A stretch of DNA of 64,000 nt from Tuwongella immobilis (GCF_901538355.1 NZ_LR593887.1:2518920-2582919), one strand, 5' to 3'; shown: positions 44,727 through 54,080, counted from the stretch's first letter. A program made the numbers and translations. The notes: generated by a model not told the origin, from the letters alone.

Positions 44727-46874
44727 TTATTCGGCTTTGCCCGGTCCGCGATTTTTGCCGGCTGCTCCCGATGCGCCGTCGGCTGGTCCGCCGCTTCCGG
44801 GGGCACCGCCGGGGCCGCGCGGTCCCTTGCCGTCTTTGCCGCCCTTCGGACCGCCTTCGCCACCGCGTCCCATGCCGGACTTGCTCATGGCGGGGGCTTC
44901 TTGATCGCGGGTTCGGGTGCCGTCGCTGACCAGAACGCTCGGGTTCAGAATCACCTGATCGCCTTCGTTCAGCCCGCTGCGAATTTCCACTTGGGTGGCG
45001 TTGCTCAGGCCAATTTCGATGGTGCGTTCTTCGGGGCCATTGGGTGTCATCACGAAGCAGCGTCGCGTGTTGCCCATTTCGACACCGCCCACGACGGCCA
45101 CGGTCGGCAGCAGCAACACGTTCACGAGTGGATCTTCGATTTTGATGACCACTTCGGCACTCATTCCCGGCTTCAAACCGGGCAGCGACTCATCGATTTC
45201 AATGAGCGTTTGAAACATCTTGACTTCGGGCGTCATGAAATCTTGCGTGGCAACGGTCGCCACCGATTTCACATGCGCTTTGAGTGCGCGGTTGGGGAAC
45301 GCCTCAATCTTGACCGTGGCCGGTTGACCATCCGCCACTTTCAACAAATCTTGTGCCCGAAATTGCTCGCGCAGAACAAGCATGACCGTTTCTGAAGACG
45401 GGATGCTGGGGACCGTCATTGCCGGAATCAGCGGATTCATGAACGCTTGTTGGAGTTGGGTCAGACCTTCCGAGAAGCCCGTGGGCCGCCACACTTCGCC
45501 ACGCAGGTTCATCACCATCGATTCATGCACACGCATGTTGACGAGCATGTGATTCAGATCGGGAATCCGAATCATCTTTTGTCCTTCGCGGACAAATTCA
45601 CCTTGGGCGATGATCGATTGTTGATTCCCGCCGCCGAACCGCACCTGTTCGGGCACATAGTAGACCACCATGCCCGCTTGCGGAGAGTACAACGTGCATT
45701 CGGCGATTTGGGCATCGATTTCCTGAATCTTGGTCAATTCTTGTTCGAAGATCGATTTCTTGGTGATGCGATCGCTGTCGGCTTTCGCTTCTTTGGCTTT
45801 GGCTTGCGCTATGGTGCGTTCCAAGGCGCGTTTGGCTTCGATGAGTTTGTTCTTGAGTTCGGTTTCCATGCGGCGCTTGGTGAAGACTTGCAGCACTTCC
45901 GATTCCATCTGCAATTTCTTCAGCGTTTCCCGCGAGCTTTCCAATCGGGAACGCTCCGCATTCGCTTGGCTGGGGGTCAGATATCCCTTCTTGACCATCC
46001 GTTCGGACCAGGCAGCACGCTCCAGCAGCATCTCGACATCCGATTCTGCGAGACGGAGTCGGCCGCTGACATCGTCCAGCAATTGGCGATACTCGCCTTT
46101 GGCGGGAACGCGCTTTTCCAGATCCAACGTCAGGAGTTCCTCGATCGACATTTTTTCGACGGAGTCGCGAGGCAACCCGGTGTACTTTTCCAGATCCAAC
46201 GCGGCGAGACTGATCGTGACGCGTGCTGTTTCGATATCCGAAAAGTTCTGGTTGACGACGATGCGATATTCTTCAACGGCTTGGGTGTATGCGGCTTGGG
46301 CGGTGTCGAGCGTGATTTGCTGAGCGCGGCGTTCATCTTCCAGTGCCGATGAATCCAGCTCCATCACCTTCTGACCGGCTTTGACTTCGGTGCCATCATC
46401 AATCACCCATTTGATGGTGGAAGCACCGCTGCCTCCGCGAGCGCCGGCTTTGACGCGGCAAACGATGTCGCGATTGCTGGAGGATTCCAGCGCACCCCGC
46501 TGTACGATGGACACTTGGAGAGTACCGCGTTCCAGCGTGTGCAGGATGAGCTTTTTCGGATCGGTGCTGGCATCGAGCAGGAACGTTTTTGCGGCAAATC
46601 CACCGCCTGCCAGGATCAGCATCCCGGCGGCGATGGTCAGCCAGCGGCGGCGGCGGTTACGACCCGCTTGGGACGCGGGGGGTTGCGATGACGCCGTAGG
46701 GCGAGCCGACGTTGACGGGCCGGAGCCCGTTGGCAGGGGCGGAATCGAAGCGAGGTTGATTCCCGGCATCATCGACGCGGGGCTGGTTGGCTCCATCGGC
46801 GATTGGGCCGGAGAGGACTCCGGGTGGGAGGGGTGCGGGGCCGTTGGGGGCACATTCGCAGGAGAGTTGTTCAT
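44727..46874 (-). CDS. HlyD-like efflux periplasmic adaptor protein
   Basis: 715 aa from ATG 46874, chosen because GAGGAG lies 9 bp upstream. A Pro/Ser-rich cytosolic tail (about residues 1-70) precedes an RRRRWLTIAAGMLILAGGGF anchor. Next come a biotinyl-lipoyl-like beta-domain, a long coiled-coil hairpin (about 150-370) and a barrel-sandwich and beta-barrel half. The C-terminus is disordered and rich in Gly, Lys and Pro (KGGKDGKGPRGPGGAPGSGG). This is the membrane-fusion protein of a MacAB/TolC-type system. The first 218 bp overlap the upstream TolC-like gene in another frame. Probably exports peptides, lipids or antibiotics; substrate unknown. Confidence 0.9.
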   Translation of the reverse strand: MNNSPANVPPTAPHPSHPESSPAQSPMEPTSPASMMPGINLASIPPLPTGSGPSTSARPTASSQPPASQAGRNRRRRWLTIAAGMLILAGGGFAAKTFLLDASTDPKKLILHTLERGTLQVSIVQRGALESSSNRDIVCRVKAGARGGSGASTIKWVIDDGTEVKAGQKVMELDSSALEDERRAQQITLDTAQAAYTQAVEEYRIVVNQNFSDIETARVTISLAALDLEKYTGLPRDSVEKMSIEELLTLDLEKRVPAKGEYRQLLDDVSGRLRLAESDVEMLLERAAWSERMVKKGYLTPSQANAERSRLESSRETLKKLQMESEVLQVFTKRRMETELKNKLIEAKRALERTIAQAKAKEAKADSDRITKKSIFEQELTKIQEIDAQIAECTLYSPQAGMVVYYVPEQVRFGGGNQQSIIAQGEFVREGQKMIRIPDLNHMLVNMRVHESMVMNLRGEVWRPTGFSEGLTQLQQAFMNPLIPAMTVPSIPSSETVMLVLREQFRAQDLLKVADGQPATVKIEAFPNRALKAHVKSVATVATQDFMTPEVKMFQTLIEIDESLPGLKPGMSAEVVIKIEDPLVNVLLLPTVAVVGGVEMGNTRRCFVMTPNGPEERTIEIGLSNATQVEIRSGLNEGDQVILNPSVLVSDGTRTRDQEAPAMSKSGMGRGGEGGPKGGKDGKGPRGPGGAPGSGGPADGASGAAGKNRGPGKAE

Positions 46875-49593
46875 CGATCCACGCTCCTCGGGCATCCAGG
46901 GGCAGCAGTTCCAGATCGCGGTAGAGCTGCAATCGGACTACCTGGTAATTGATCCAAACGGTGTACAAGGCATTCTGGGCTTGTGGCAGCGATCGTTGGG
47001 CATTGAGCAACTGTTGCGTTAATGCGGCGGCGTTGCCCGCTCCGCTTCCCCCGCCCACACCAGTGCTACCCGGTAGGGGCGGTGCATTGAACACATCCAG
47101 CGAGTTTTCCACCTGGGAATACGCAAGTTCCAAGGCGCGTTGCTGAATTTGGTAATTCTCGGCGGCCACTCGAAGTTCCCGAAGTTCGGCTCGAACGGCA
47201 TTCAGAATGAAATCCTCCACGGCTTGCAAATTGCGACGTTGTCGTTGGAATGCAATCAAACCAATTCGATAGTTGTTCCGTTCCAGACGACGAACCAGGG
47301 GCAATTCACCGGACAAAATGAGCTGGTGGGTGGTGCGAGATCCCCCCAGGTCGAGCGGTTGGTTGGCATTCGCGGGTGTCGACGTTTCTGTATGATACCG
47401 CACATCCAGCACACCCATCAAGGCATTCGCACGAACTCGAATCAATCGCCAGGCATCGACCAACTGCGCCCGGGTGTTCATCAGGTCAAGCCGGTTGGTC
47501 AAGGCGGCTTGTGCCACCGCAGTTTGGGCGGTATCCAGATCCGCCTTCAGAAGATCAACACCGGAAACGCACAGCGGTGGCAACTTGGGCCATGCCTTGC
47601 GAATCTGCGACAGCCGTTCCGATCGCGCATCGCCAATGACGCGAATGATATCCGTTTGAACTTCCCGGAACAGACCAGCTCGAATCCGCGCTTGACGGTC
47701 TGGATTTTCCTTCAGCCAGGGGCGCTCTTGAAATCGTCGCAGCGATTGTTCCAATGACACATAGGCGAGATCGCGCTGGGTATTCGCAATTCCGGTTGTC
47801 AATTCGATCGGAATCGGTCGCTTTTGAATTTCCAGGTCCGTCTTCTGATCTAATAGACGACGGAGTTCGGCATTCCCATCAGTGAGAAATTTTTTCAGCT
47901 CATCCGGGGTCGAATTTTGATATCGGCCCAACAGCTCGGCAAACTGCTGACGAACGCTCGTGTCTTTGGTCAGCGGTGTCTCGGCCACCAATCGGAGTAG
48001 GGCATTGCGCAGTTCGGTGCCGTCTTCAATCTTGGAAAACGCGGCGACACTGGCGCGGGTTTCTTCGGCCTCGGCAAGCACCCGTTCGAGCCGTTCAATC
48101 TGATTCCGAATCGGCCGGATGGCGGTGTCATCCAACTCTAACGGTAAATCCGTTGGTACACCCAATTGTAGCTTGAAGAGATCCATTCCGTCCTGCAGAT
48201 TTCGCCGGGCGGTCAATAATGTCGATTCGGAACGCAGTAATTCTTGCTCAATCTGACCAACCTGCAATTCCGAAACATCACCACCTTCTTTGAAGGCTTC
48301 GAACAAATCCTGGAATCGGCCCAATGCTTTTCGGTTGGCTTCTTCATTTCGCGCAATCGCAGCACGCAACAGCACTTGCAGATATCCTAACCCCTGTGCG
48401 GTCAACGTCGGGCCGACCCCGCGCAGTGCCAAACCCGCGTAGCTGAACGGCGAATTGAACACATCGCCACCCGCGGCCACATACACGGCATGAATTTTTC
48501 GGAATCGCGCGAACGATCGCATGGCGTACAGCAGGTTGCGTTCCGCCTGGGTCAAGGGCTCCAGGGTGACGGCGAATCCACCGCCAGCGAGTAACGGCTG
48601 CGCCAATTCCAGCGACAGATTGGAGACGCTGACATCGGGTTTGCCGCCGCCCAATTCGATGACCAGTCGGTTGGCCATGCGTACCAGTAATTGTGCCCCG
48701 GTGGGGAACAATCGGTTCAGGCCGCTTTCGGTATCGGCAGTCCAACGATTGCCTGCGCCTTGGGTCGTCTCGCGTCCGGTTGCTTCGCGGACGGTGTTGC
48801 CGCGCGAGAAGAATTGGGCCGCGAATCCGAATCGCTCCAACGACACGGGCAGGGCGGCAAGGTACAAATCTTCGCGTCGGTCTTGGAATTCTCGACTATT
48901 GAATAATGCCAAGAATAAGGCTTGATCCAACTTCAAGCGATACGTTGGCTTATTGCTCGAAAGTGCTTTCTCGACGCTGGGTCGAACGGCGGCATCGTTG
49001 GTTTCCGGGTTGCTGGCGGGTGCCTGGAACGCCGCTTGTTGAATCCCGGAAGGAATCGCGGAAATCTGATCCCCCACCGCGCCGCCGTTGGGCTGTGGGG
49101 AGTTGGGCAGCATGGGGCCATTTGGCAGCATGGGGCCATTTGGCATCGCCGGATCATTCGGCTGGGCGGGCGAGGCGGGATCACCACCGGCCAACGGCGG
49201 TTCGACATCTTCCTGCCGATTCATGGCGTCCCAGGCGACGATCATCTGAAGATAGCCATCGCCTTCGATCAACCCCATCCCTGCTTTGCGCGGACCTTGC
49301 GGATTCGGGGAGAGCAGCCGCGCGGCCGCATCATCCGGCGGCATGGGCGGATGGTCCGGGTCGGTGGGGTCGGCGTAGCGGGCTTTCGGGTCGGGATAGA
49401 CGTTCCAATTTTGGACTTTCCATGCCGGCGAAACATCTTTCTCCCGAATCAGGTTGGCAACATCTTTGTCGGATGCTTCGCGGAAGAATCGCCGGGTACA
49501 CCCCACTGCCATGGCGAGCACTACCAGTGCCAGGGGCACCCAACGGCAGCGCGTGATCCATCGTTGCAGCGGGCTCATGGATCGCAATGGCAT
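46657..49593 (-). CDS. TolC-like outer-membrane efflux lipoprotein
   Basis: 978 aa, about twice the usual TolC length. A signal peptide with lipobox (LALVVLAMAVGC, Cys at residue 32) predicts a lipid-anchored protein. An N-terminal extension and a Pro/Asn-rich linker (about 140-190) precede the TolC region, which has the two helical-hairpin repeats. The C-terminal repeat ends NYQVVRLQLYRDLELLPLD, the typical OEP end. The last 70 residues are a Pro/Asn-rich tail, CECAPNGPAPLPPGVLSGP onwards. SD GGAGG sits 9 bp before ATG 49593. First gene of the efflux operon; its last 218 bp also encode the start of the adaptor. Confidence 0.88.
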   Translation of the reverse strand: MPLRSMSPLQRWITRCRWVPLALVVLAMAVGCTRRFFREASDKDVANLIREKDVSPAWKVQNWNVYPDPKARYADPTDPDHPPMPPDDAAARLLSPNPQGPRKAGMGLIEGDGYLQMIVAWDAMNRQEDVEPPLAGGDPASPAQPNDPAMPNGPMLPNGPMLPNSPQPNGGAVGDQISAIPSGIQQAAFQAPASNPETNDAAVRPSVEKALSSNKPTYRLKLDQALFLALFNSREFQDRREDLYLAALPVSLERFGFAAQFFSRGNTVREATGRETTQGAGNRWTADTESGLNRLFPTGAQLLVRMANRLVIELGGGKPDVSVSNLSLELAQPLLAGGGFAVTLEPLTQAERNLLYAMRSFARFRKIHAVYVAAGGDVFNSPFSYAGLALRGVGPTLTAQGLGYLQVLLRAAIARNEEANRKALGRFQDLFEAFKEGGDVSELQVGQIEQELLRSESTLLTARRNLQDGMDLFKLQLGVPTDLPLELDDTAIRPIRNQIERLERVLAEAEETRASVAAFSKIEDGTELRNALLRLVAETPLTKDTSVRQQFAELLGRYQNSTPDELKKFLTDGNAELRRLLDQKTDLEIQKRPIPIELTTGIANTQRDLAYVSLEQSLRRFQERPWLKENPDRQARIRAGLFREVQTDIIRVIGDARSERLSQIRKAWPKLPPLCVSGVDLLKADLDTAQTAVAQAALTNRLDLMNTRAQLVDAWRLIRVRANALMGVLDVRYHTETSTPANANQPLDLGGSRTTHQLILSGELPLVRRLERNNYRIGLIAFQRQRRNLQAVEDFILNAVRAELRELRVAAENYQIQQRALELAYSQVENSLDVFNAPPLPGSTGVGGGSGAGNAAALTQQLLNAQRSLPQAQNALYTVWINYQVVRLQLYRDLELLPLDARGAWIDEQLSCECAPNGPAPLPPGVLSGPIADGANQPRVDDAGNQPRFDSAPANGLRPVNVGSPYGVIATPRVPSGS

Positions 49594-50319
49594 GGTGAAT
49601 GACCTCCCAAATCAGAAACGATCGGCAAAAAGGGCAGCAGAATCGGTATCGGCCGCAGGGTTTACCGCGCTTCAGTTCCTTTTTTTCCGATTTTGCTTCC
49701 GATTCCGGTAAGAACTGCCGGGAATTCTCTGGACAGGGTCGGAAAAAGTGGTTATTGCCCGCCCCACGAAACACGACTTGCAGCGCGAGCAACGCAAGAG
49801 GGGACTGAGAAAACCCGGAAACGAGCTTCTCAGCAACGCGTGGATCAGTGGAAACAGGGGGCGGCCGAATTCGCTAATCCGAATGACCGATGCAATCGGG
49901 ATTCGGGATGCGAAGAATTGCGAACTTCCAGTGAGGTTCGCGATTCGCTCGGTCGATATCAGGACGCAGGACGCCCCACTTGAGTGGGCGTCACGGGGGT
50001 TCGGTTGGTCGATCGCCGCATCGATTTCATGCTGGTGGGTTACTCCACAGAAGTCGATTCAAAGGAATGATCAGGGGACAATTGCTGAAGGTCGAAGGGC
50101 TCTGGGGGAAACGGAGCACATTGGCACTTGGCAGTTGGATCAGACCGCGAATCGCAGGAACCTTGCCAGCACGGATGATTCCGGGGGCATCGGATCGCAG
50201 CACGATCTTCAGGAAACTGACGGTTGTGCCGATCACCAAGTTGGGGAAAACTTGGTGAATTGCGATCGATGGGAATCGACGTGATGCGACCGACTTGCCA
50301 ATCATCAGGGAGGTTCCCG
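49594..50319. other. 725-bp divergent intergenic region
   Basis: Between the efflux operon (minus) and the sigma-factor gene (plus). Open frames occur on both strands, but none has a convincing start, codon pattern or family. The one structured element is the hairpin at 50233-50258 in the sigma-factor leader. Nothing else is supported in 49594-50230. Confidence 0.5.
50233..50258. promoter_or_regulatory. 10-bp inverted repeat in sigma-factor leader
   Basis: TCACCAAGTT (50233-50242) is complementary to AACTTGGTGA (50249-50258), with a GGGGAA loop, 61 bp before the sigma-factor ATG. No T tract follows. It could be an mRNA leader hairpin or an operator. The strand of action is not determined by sequence. 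Confidence 0.45.
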
Positions 50320-51114
50320 ATGGTCATGCAAGCGGAAGTGGATGTGTCGCAAATGTGGCAGACCTATCAACAGGTTCGTACCACGGATGAGGCGCAGACC
50401 ACTGAACTGCGGAATTTGCTCGTCGAACGGTATCTACCGTTGGTCAAGTACAATGCGGAACGGATCTGGGCACGGCTTCCCGACGGTGTGGAACTCGACG
50501 ATCTCATCAGCGCCGGCGTGTTCGGGCTGATGGATGCCATCGATGCCTTCGATTTGTCGCGCGGTGTCAAGTTCGAAACGTACTGTGTGCCTCGAATTCG
50601 GGGTGCCATGCTCGATGAACTGCGCACCATGGACTGGGTGCCTCGATTGGTTCGATCGAAGGCCAGCCAGTTCGAACAAGCACGCAAATCGCTGGAAATC
50701 GACCTCGGTCGTCCACCGCGTCCGGAAGAATTGGCCGCCAAACTCGGCGTGCCTTTGGAACAACTCGATGAAGTGGTGGGACAAGCCACGGCAGTCGGGT
50801 TGGTCAGCCTGAACAAAAAATGGTACGAAACCGATTCGTACAAGGATGTCCGAGAAATCGACATCATCGAAGATAAGAAGGCCGAAGATCCAACGCACCG
50901 CCTGCAAAATGGCGATCTGATGCGCTTGGTGACCCGCGGGCTGAATCGCAATGAACGCCTCATTATCATTCTGTATTATTACGAAGATATGACGATGAAG
51001 GAAATCGGCGCGACTCTGGACCTGAGCGAATCGCGCGTCTCGCAAATGCACTCCAGCATTGTGGCCCGTTTGCAATCGCAACTGGGCAAACGCCGTCCGG
51101 AATTCAGCAATTAA
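50320..51114 (+). CDS. FliA/WhiG-type RNA polymerase sigma factor
   Basis: 264 aa from ATG 50320, with GGGAGG 6 bp upstream; ATG 50326 is an alternative. Region 2 has DDLISAGVFGLMDAIDAFDLSRGVKFETYCVPRIRGAMLDELRTMDWVPR (in part), the classic FliA/WhiG -10 recognition segment. Region 3 (about 120-190) is followed by region 4 with LNRNERLIIILYYYEDMTMKEIGATLDLSESRVSQMHSSI. Such sigma factors drive flagellar, sporulation or stress genes. No flagellar gene lies in the window, and no anti-sigma gene is adjacent. A strong terminator hairpin follows at 51143-51187. Confidence 0.94.
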   Translation: MVMQAEVDVSQMWQTYQQVRTTDEAQTTELRNLLVERYLPLVKYNAERIWARLPDGVELDDLISAGVFGLMDAIDAFDLSRGVKFETYCVPRIRGAMLDELRTMDWVPRLVRSKASQFEQARKSLEIDLGRPPRPEELAAKLGVPLEQLDEVVGQATAVGLVSLNKKWYETDSYKDVREIDIIEDKKAEDPTHRLQNGDLMRLVTRGLNRNERLIIILYYYEDMTMKEIGATLDLSESRVSQMHSSIVARLQSQLGKRRPEFSN

Positions 51115-51142
51115 TTCGCACTGATCTATTCGATCCACGCCG

Positions 51143-51187
51143 CCCCACATTCTGGGAATCCCCAGAGTGTGGGGTGTGGTCGTTTTT
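51143..51187 (+). terminator. Rho-independent terminator after sigma-factor gene
   Basis: CCCCACA-T-TCTGGG (51143-51156) pairs with CCCAGA-G-TGTGGGG (51161-51174): 7 bp, one T-G wobble and 6 bp, with loop AATC. TTTTT follows 8 bp later at 51183-51187. Ends the sigma-factor transcript 29 bp after the stop codon. Confidence 0.8.
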
Positions 51188-51239
51188 GGCATCATCACAC
51201 GACCGAAGCAAATGCCGGGCGGGATTCTCGATTTCCGCG

Positions 51240-51275
51240 CTGTCCGCAGGCGGTTCCCCTCTATAATGCGGGGAA
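51240..51275 (+). promoter_or_regulatory. Candidate promoter for the receiver-rlmI operon
   Basis: A perfect TATAAT at 51262-51267 lies 39 bp before the response-regulator ATG. The -35 position (about 51239-51244, GCTGTC) matches TTGACA poorly. The TATAAT is embedded in a small CCCC...GGGG dyad (51257-51273). Start point would fall near 51274. Confidence 0.35.
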
Positions 51276-51305
51276 TGAATCCTGGAATGGAGGCACGCCG
51301 CGGCC

Positions 51306-51743
51306 ATGTCAAACGAAGCGAAAATTCTGATTGCGGACGATCACCCACATGGGGTGGAACTCCTGGAAGCCTATCTCGCGGCAGCCGATTATGAAGTCAA
51401 AACCGCCAGCAATGGCGAAGAGACGCTCAAAATCGTCGAATCGTGGAAGCCGGATCTGATCTTGTTGGACATCATGATGCCGCGGATGTCTGGCTTCGAA
51501 GTCTGCAAGACACTCCGCGCCAACGAAGCGACTCGCGATATTGCCGTGATTATGGTGACTGCGCTGGATCAACCCAGCGATGTCGAGCGGGCCGTTGAAG
51601 CCGGTTGCGATGACTTCATTACCAAACCGATCAACCAACAAGAGATGCTCAAGCGCGTCGCGGCCATGCTCAAAGCCCGCACGCAACGCGAACCGGATCG
51701 CACGCTGAGCTACCTGGAATCCATGCAGCAAGAGCCATCGTGA
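51306..51743 (+). CDS. CheY-like single-domain response regulator
   Basis: 145 aa. A receiver domain only: acidic pocket D11-D12, phospho-acceptor D55 in LILLDIMMPRMSGFEV, T85 in VMVTALDQP and K107 in FITKPINQQEM. All key residues are present, so it should be phosphorylated by a histidine kinase not encoded here. No output domain, so it acts by protein contact. Preceded by GGAGG 15 bp before ATG 51306. The stop overlaps the rlmI start as GTGA, an unusual coupling between a regulator and an rRNA methyltransferase. Confidence 0.93.
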   Translation: MSNEAKILIADDHPHGVELLEAYLAAADYEVKTASNGEETLKIVESWKPDLILLDIMMPRMSGFEVCKTLRANEATRDIAVIMVTALDQPSDVERAVEAGCDDFITKPINQQEMLKRVAAMLKARTQREPDRTLSYLESMQQEPS

Positions 51744-52942
51744 ATCCCCCATCATCCCGCCCGCGTGTGCTGCTAAAGCCTCGCAAAGCTCAACCATTCT
51801 ACAATCGCCATCCCTGGGTGTTCTCCAGTGCGATCGAACGCACCGAAGGGGAACCGCAGGATGGCGATCTGGTCGATTTGATTTCACACGGCGATCATTT
51901 CGTGGCCCGTGGATTGTACAATTCGCAATCCAAGTTGATGGTGCGATTGTATTCTTGGGACAGTGCCCGGGAAATCGATGCCGCATTCTGGCAGGAACGC
52001 ATCGAACGGGCCTACCAACTGCGGCGCGATCTGCTCGGATTGGTCGGCCCCGAAAGTGGGTATCGGCTCATTTCCAGCGAAGCTGACGGGATGTCCGGGC
52101 TAACGGTGGATGTGTACGCGGGCTTTGCCGTGGTGCAACTCACCTCGTTGGGAATGGCCAAACGAAAAGACGAGATTCTCGGTGCGCTGCAAGCCGTGAT
52201 TCAACCTCGCGGGATCTATCTGCGAACCGAAAAAGGCATCGGTACCCTCGAAGGGATCGCCCTGCAAGATGGTCCCATCTCGGGCGAGATTCCTCCGCCG
52301 GATCTGACGATTCTGGAACATGGTTTGCGCTTGCGGGTGAATCTGGCCGAGGGGCAAAAGACCGGATACTACCTGGACCAACGGGATAATCGGCAAGCGG
52401 TGGCGAAGTATGCCGCGGGCAAGCGCGTGATTGATGCGTTCTGCTATTCCGGCGGGTTTGGGCTGCACGCGGCCCGCGCCGGGGCGGCTTCGGTCTACGC
52501 GATTGATGGTTCGGAAGGGGCGTTGCAATTGGCCCGGTTGAATGCCGAGGCCAACGGTCTTCGTGGCATCGAATTTACGAAGGCTGATGTGTTCGTCGAG
52601 TTGGAACGCATGTTACAGCGGGGCGAGAAGGCGGATATCGTGGTTTTGGATCCGCCGAAATTTGCCCGAGCCCGCAACGCCGTCAACGAGGCATTAAAAG
52701 GATATCGTCGGTTACAAAGTCTGGGCTTGCAATTGCTTGTGCCAGGCGGCATTCTCGTGATGTGTTGCTGTTCCGGATTGGTGGAACCGATTGCGTTGGA
52801 CGAAGTCCTGACCCAGGTCGCCAATGGCGAACGCCGTGAGTTGCAAATCTTGGAACGCCGATTCGCGGCCCCGGATCATCCGGTGAGCCTGACTTGTCCG
52901 GAGTCGGAGTATCTGAAATGCCTCATCGCACGGGTTTGGTAA
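51740..52942 (+). CDS. rlmI: 23S rRNA cytosine methyltransferase, RlmI-like
   Basis: 400 aa from GTG 51740 (overlap with previous stop). An N-terminal PUA domain (about 1-85, RPRVLLKPRKAQPFYNRHPWVF) is followed by a class I SAM domain with FCYSGGFGLHAARAGA (motif I) and VVLDPPKFARAR (motif IV, DPPKF). A CCCSG segment near residue 340 carries Cys residues at the position of the nucleophile in m5C methyltransferases. RlmI methylates C1962 of 23S rRNA in Escherichia coli. Length is right (about 396 aa). Cytoplasmic. Confidence 0.92.
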   Translation: MNPPSSRPRVLLKPRKAQPFYNRHPWVFSSAIERTEGEPQDGDLVDLISHGDHFVARGLYNSQSKLMVRLYSWDSAREIDAAFWQERIERAYQLRRDLLGLVGPESGYRLISSEADGMSGLTVDVYAGFAVVQLTSLGMAKRKDEILGALQAVIQPRGIYLRTEKGIGTLEGIALQDGPISGEIPPPDLTILEHGLRLRVNLAEGQKTGYYLDQRDNRQAVAKYAAGKRVIDAFCYSGGFGLHAARAGAASVYAIDGSEGALQLARLNAEANGLRGIEFTKADVFVELERMLQRGEKADIVVLDPPKFARARNAVNEALKGYRRLQSLGLQLLVPGGILVMCCCSGLVEPIALDEVLTQVANGERRELQILERRFAAPDHPVSLTCPESEYLKCLIARVW

Positions 52943-53047
52943 AAATCCCGTGAAACCGGGGAAGGCCGAATCGGGTATCAGTAATGCGAGGATTGCGCCG
53001 CGTCTGAAGCGTATCACCTCATCCGTTCTCTCAAGGGAAACCTGGTT

Positions 53048-54049
53048 ATGCCGCGAATGTATGCTGTGCGTCGGATGGTGCTGGGTCTGACGCTCGTGCT
53101 GGGGCTGGCTCTGCCGGTTCGTGCCGCCGACTTCGAAGCCTTGTTGCCGGAATCGGTTGACTCTGTTGTGCATCTGAAGATTAGCGAATTGATGAATTCG
53201 CCGCTGGCCAAAAAGTATGTGGTTCCCATGCTCAAGGACGGCTTGGAAAACAACGCCCAAGCCAACGCCGCCTTCCAAGGGATGGGCTTGGATCCGCTGA
53301 AGGATTTCGATTCGATCACGATCGGTTCGATCTCCGGGGAATCGCCCGAAGATTTGGATCTGGTGATCCTGCTGCGTGGCACGTTCGATGTCAACAAGCT
53401 GAATGTGGCGATGAAGGCCGCTTCCGCCGCCGAAAGCGAAAAGATCGCCATGGTCAAGGACGGCAAGCTGTCGTTCTACAAGCTGACCATGGAAACCGGC
53501 ACGCCGATCAGCGAAATGTACATGAACATCGCCGATGGCAAGACCATCGTGATGACCAGCAAGAAAGAACGCATCGCCAGCACGCAAGCCAAGCTCGGCG
53601 GCACCAGCAAGCTGAACAAGGAAGTGGCCACCCTGCTGAAGAACGCCGGCGATAGCACGCTGACGATTGTTGGCCTGAACAAGAGCAAGAACTCGCCGCT
53701 GCCCATCCCCAATCCGCAAGCCGCGCAATTGCTCGAAAAGATCGATTCGCTCACCATGGGCATTGGCATGACCGAAACCGTTTCGCTGAGCTTCGGCATC
53801 GGCTTCTCGGAAGAAGACGAAGCCAAGAGCATTGGCGAAATGCTCGGCGTCTACGTCCCGCAAGTCAAGCAATTCGCCGGAATCTTCGCCCTGCAAAAGC
53901 CGGCGCTGAAGGCTCCGCTGGATAGCCTGGCCGATTCGATCAAGTACAGCGTCAAGGGCAAGAACGTCTCGCTGTCGCTGAAGACCTCGGCCGCCAACAT
54001 CGAAACCATCGTCCGAGAAATGGCCAAGCAAGGCCGTAACGACGACTAA
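53048..54049 (+). CDS. Secreted, probably abundant protein of unknown function
   Basis: 333 aa. Signal peptide RRMVLGLTLVLGLALPVRAADF. The mature part has repeated beta-strand and helix patterns (ALLPESVDSVVHLKISELMNS, IMVKDGKLSFYKL) that resemble DUF3352-type periplasmic proteins, although I assign this only tentatively. Codon use is strongly biased: Lys is almost always AAG, Leu CTG or TTG, Gly GGC, Ile ATC. Neighbouring genes show a far more mixed pattern. Such a bias usually marks a highly expressed gene. A terminator hairpin with T run follows at 54081-54130. Preceded by AAGGGAAA. Confidence 0.75.
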   Translation: MPRMYAVRRMVLGLTLVLGLALPVRAADFEALLPESVDSVVHLKISELMNSPLAKKYVVPMLKDGLENNAQANAAFQGMGLDPLKDFDSITIGSISGESPEDLDLVILLRGTFDVNKLNVAMKAASAAESEKIAMVKDGKLSFYKLTMETGTPISEMYMNIADGKTIVMTSKKERIASTQAKLGGTSKLNKEVATLLKNAGDSTLTIVGLNKSKNSPLPIPNPQAAQLLEKIDSLTMGIGMTETVSLSFGIGFSEEDEAKSIGEMLGVYVPQVKQFAGIFALQKPALKAPLDSLADSIKYSVKGKNVSLSLKTSAANIETIVREMAKQGRNDD

Positions 54050-54080
54050 TCGGCACCGATTCGCTTCGGGACCGCTTTTC

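Noticed and set aside
49748-50284. 178-residue plus-strand frame in the intergenic region before the sigma gene
   Set aside because: No ribosome binding site, no recognised motif, composition unlike neighbouring genes.
52712-54031. Minus-strand open frame over the codon-biased gene at 53048
   Set aside because: It overlaps a gene with signal peptide, strong codon bias and a terminator; the antisense product is repetitive and unconvincing.
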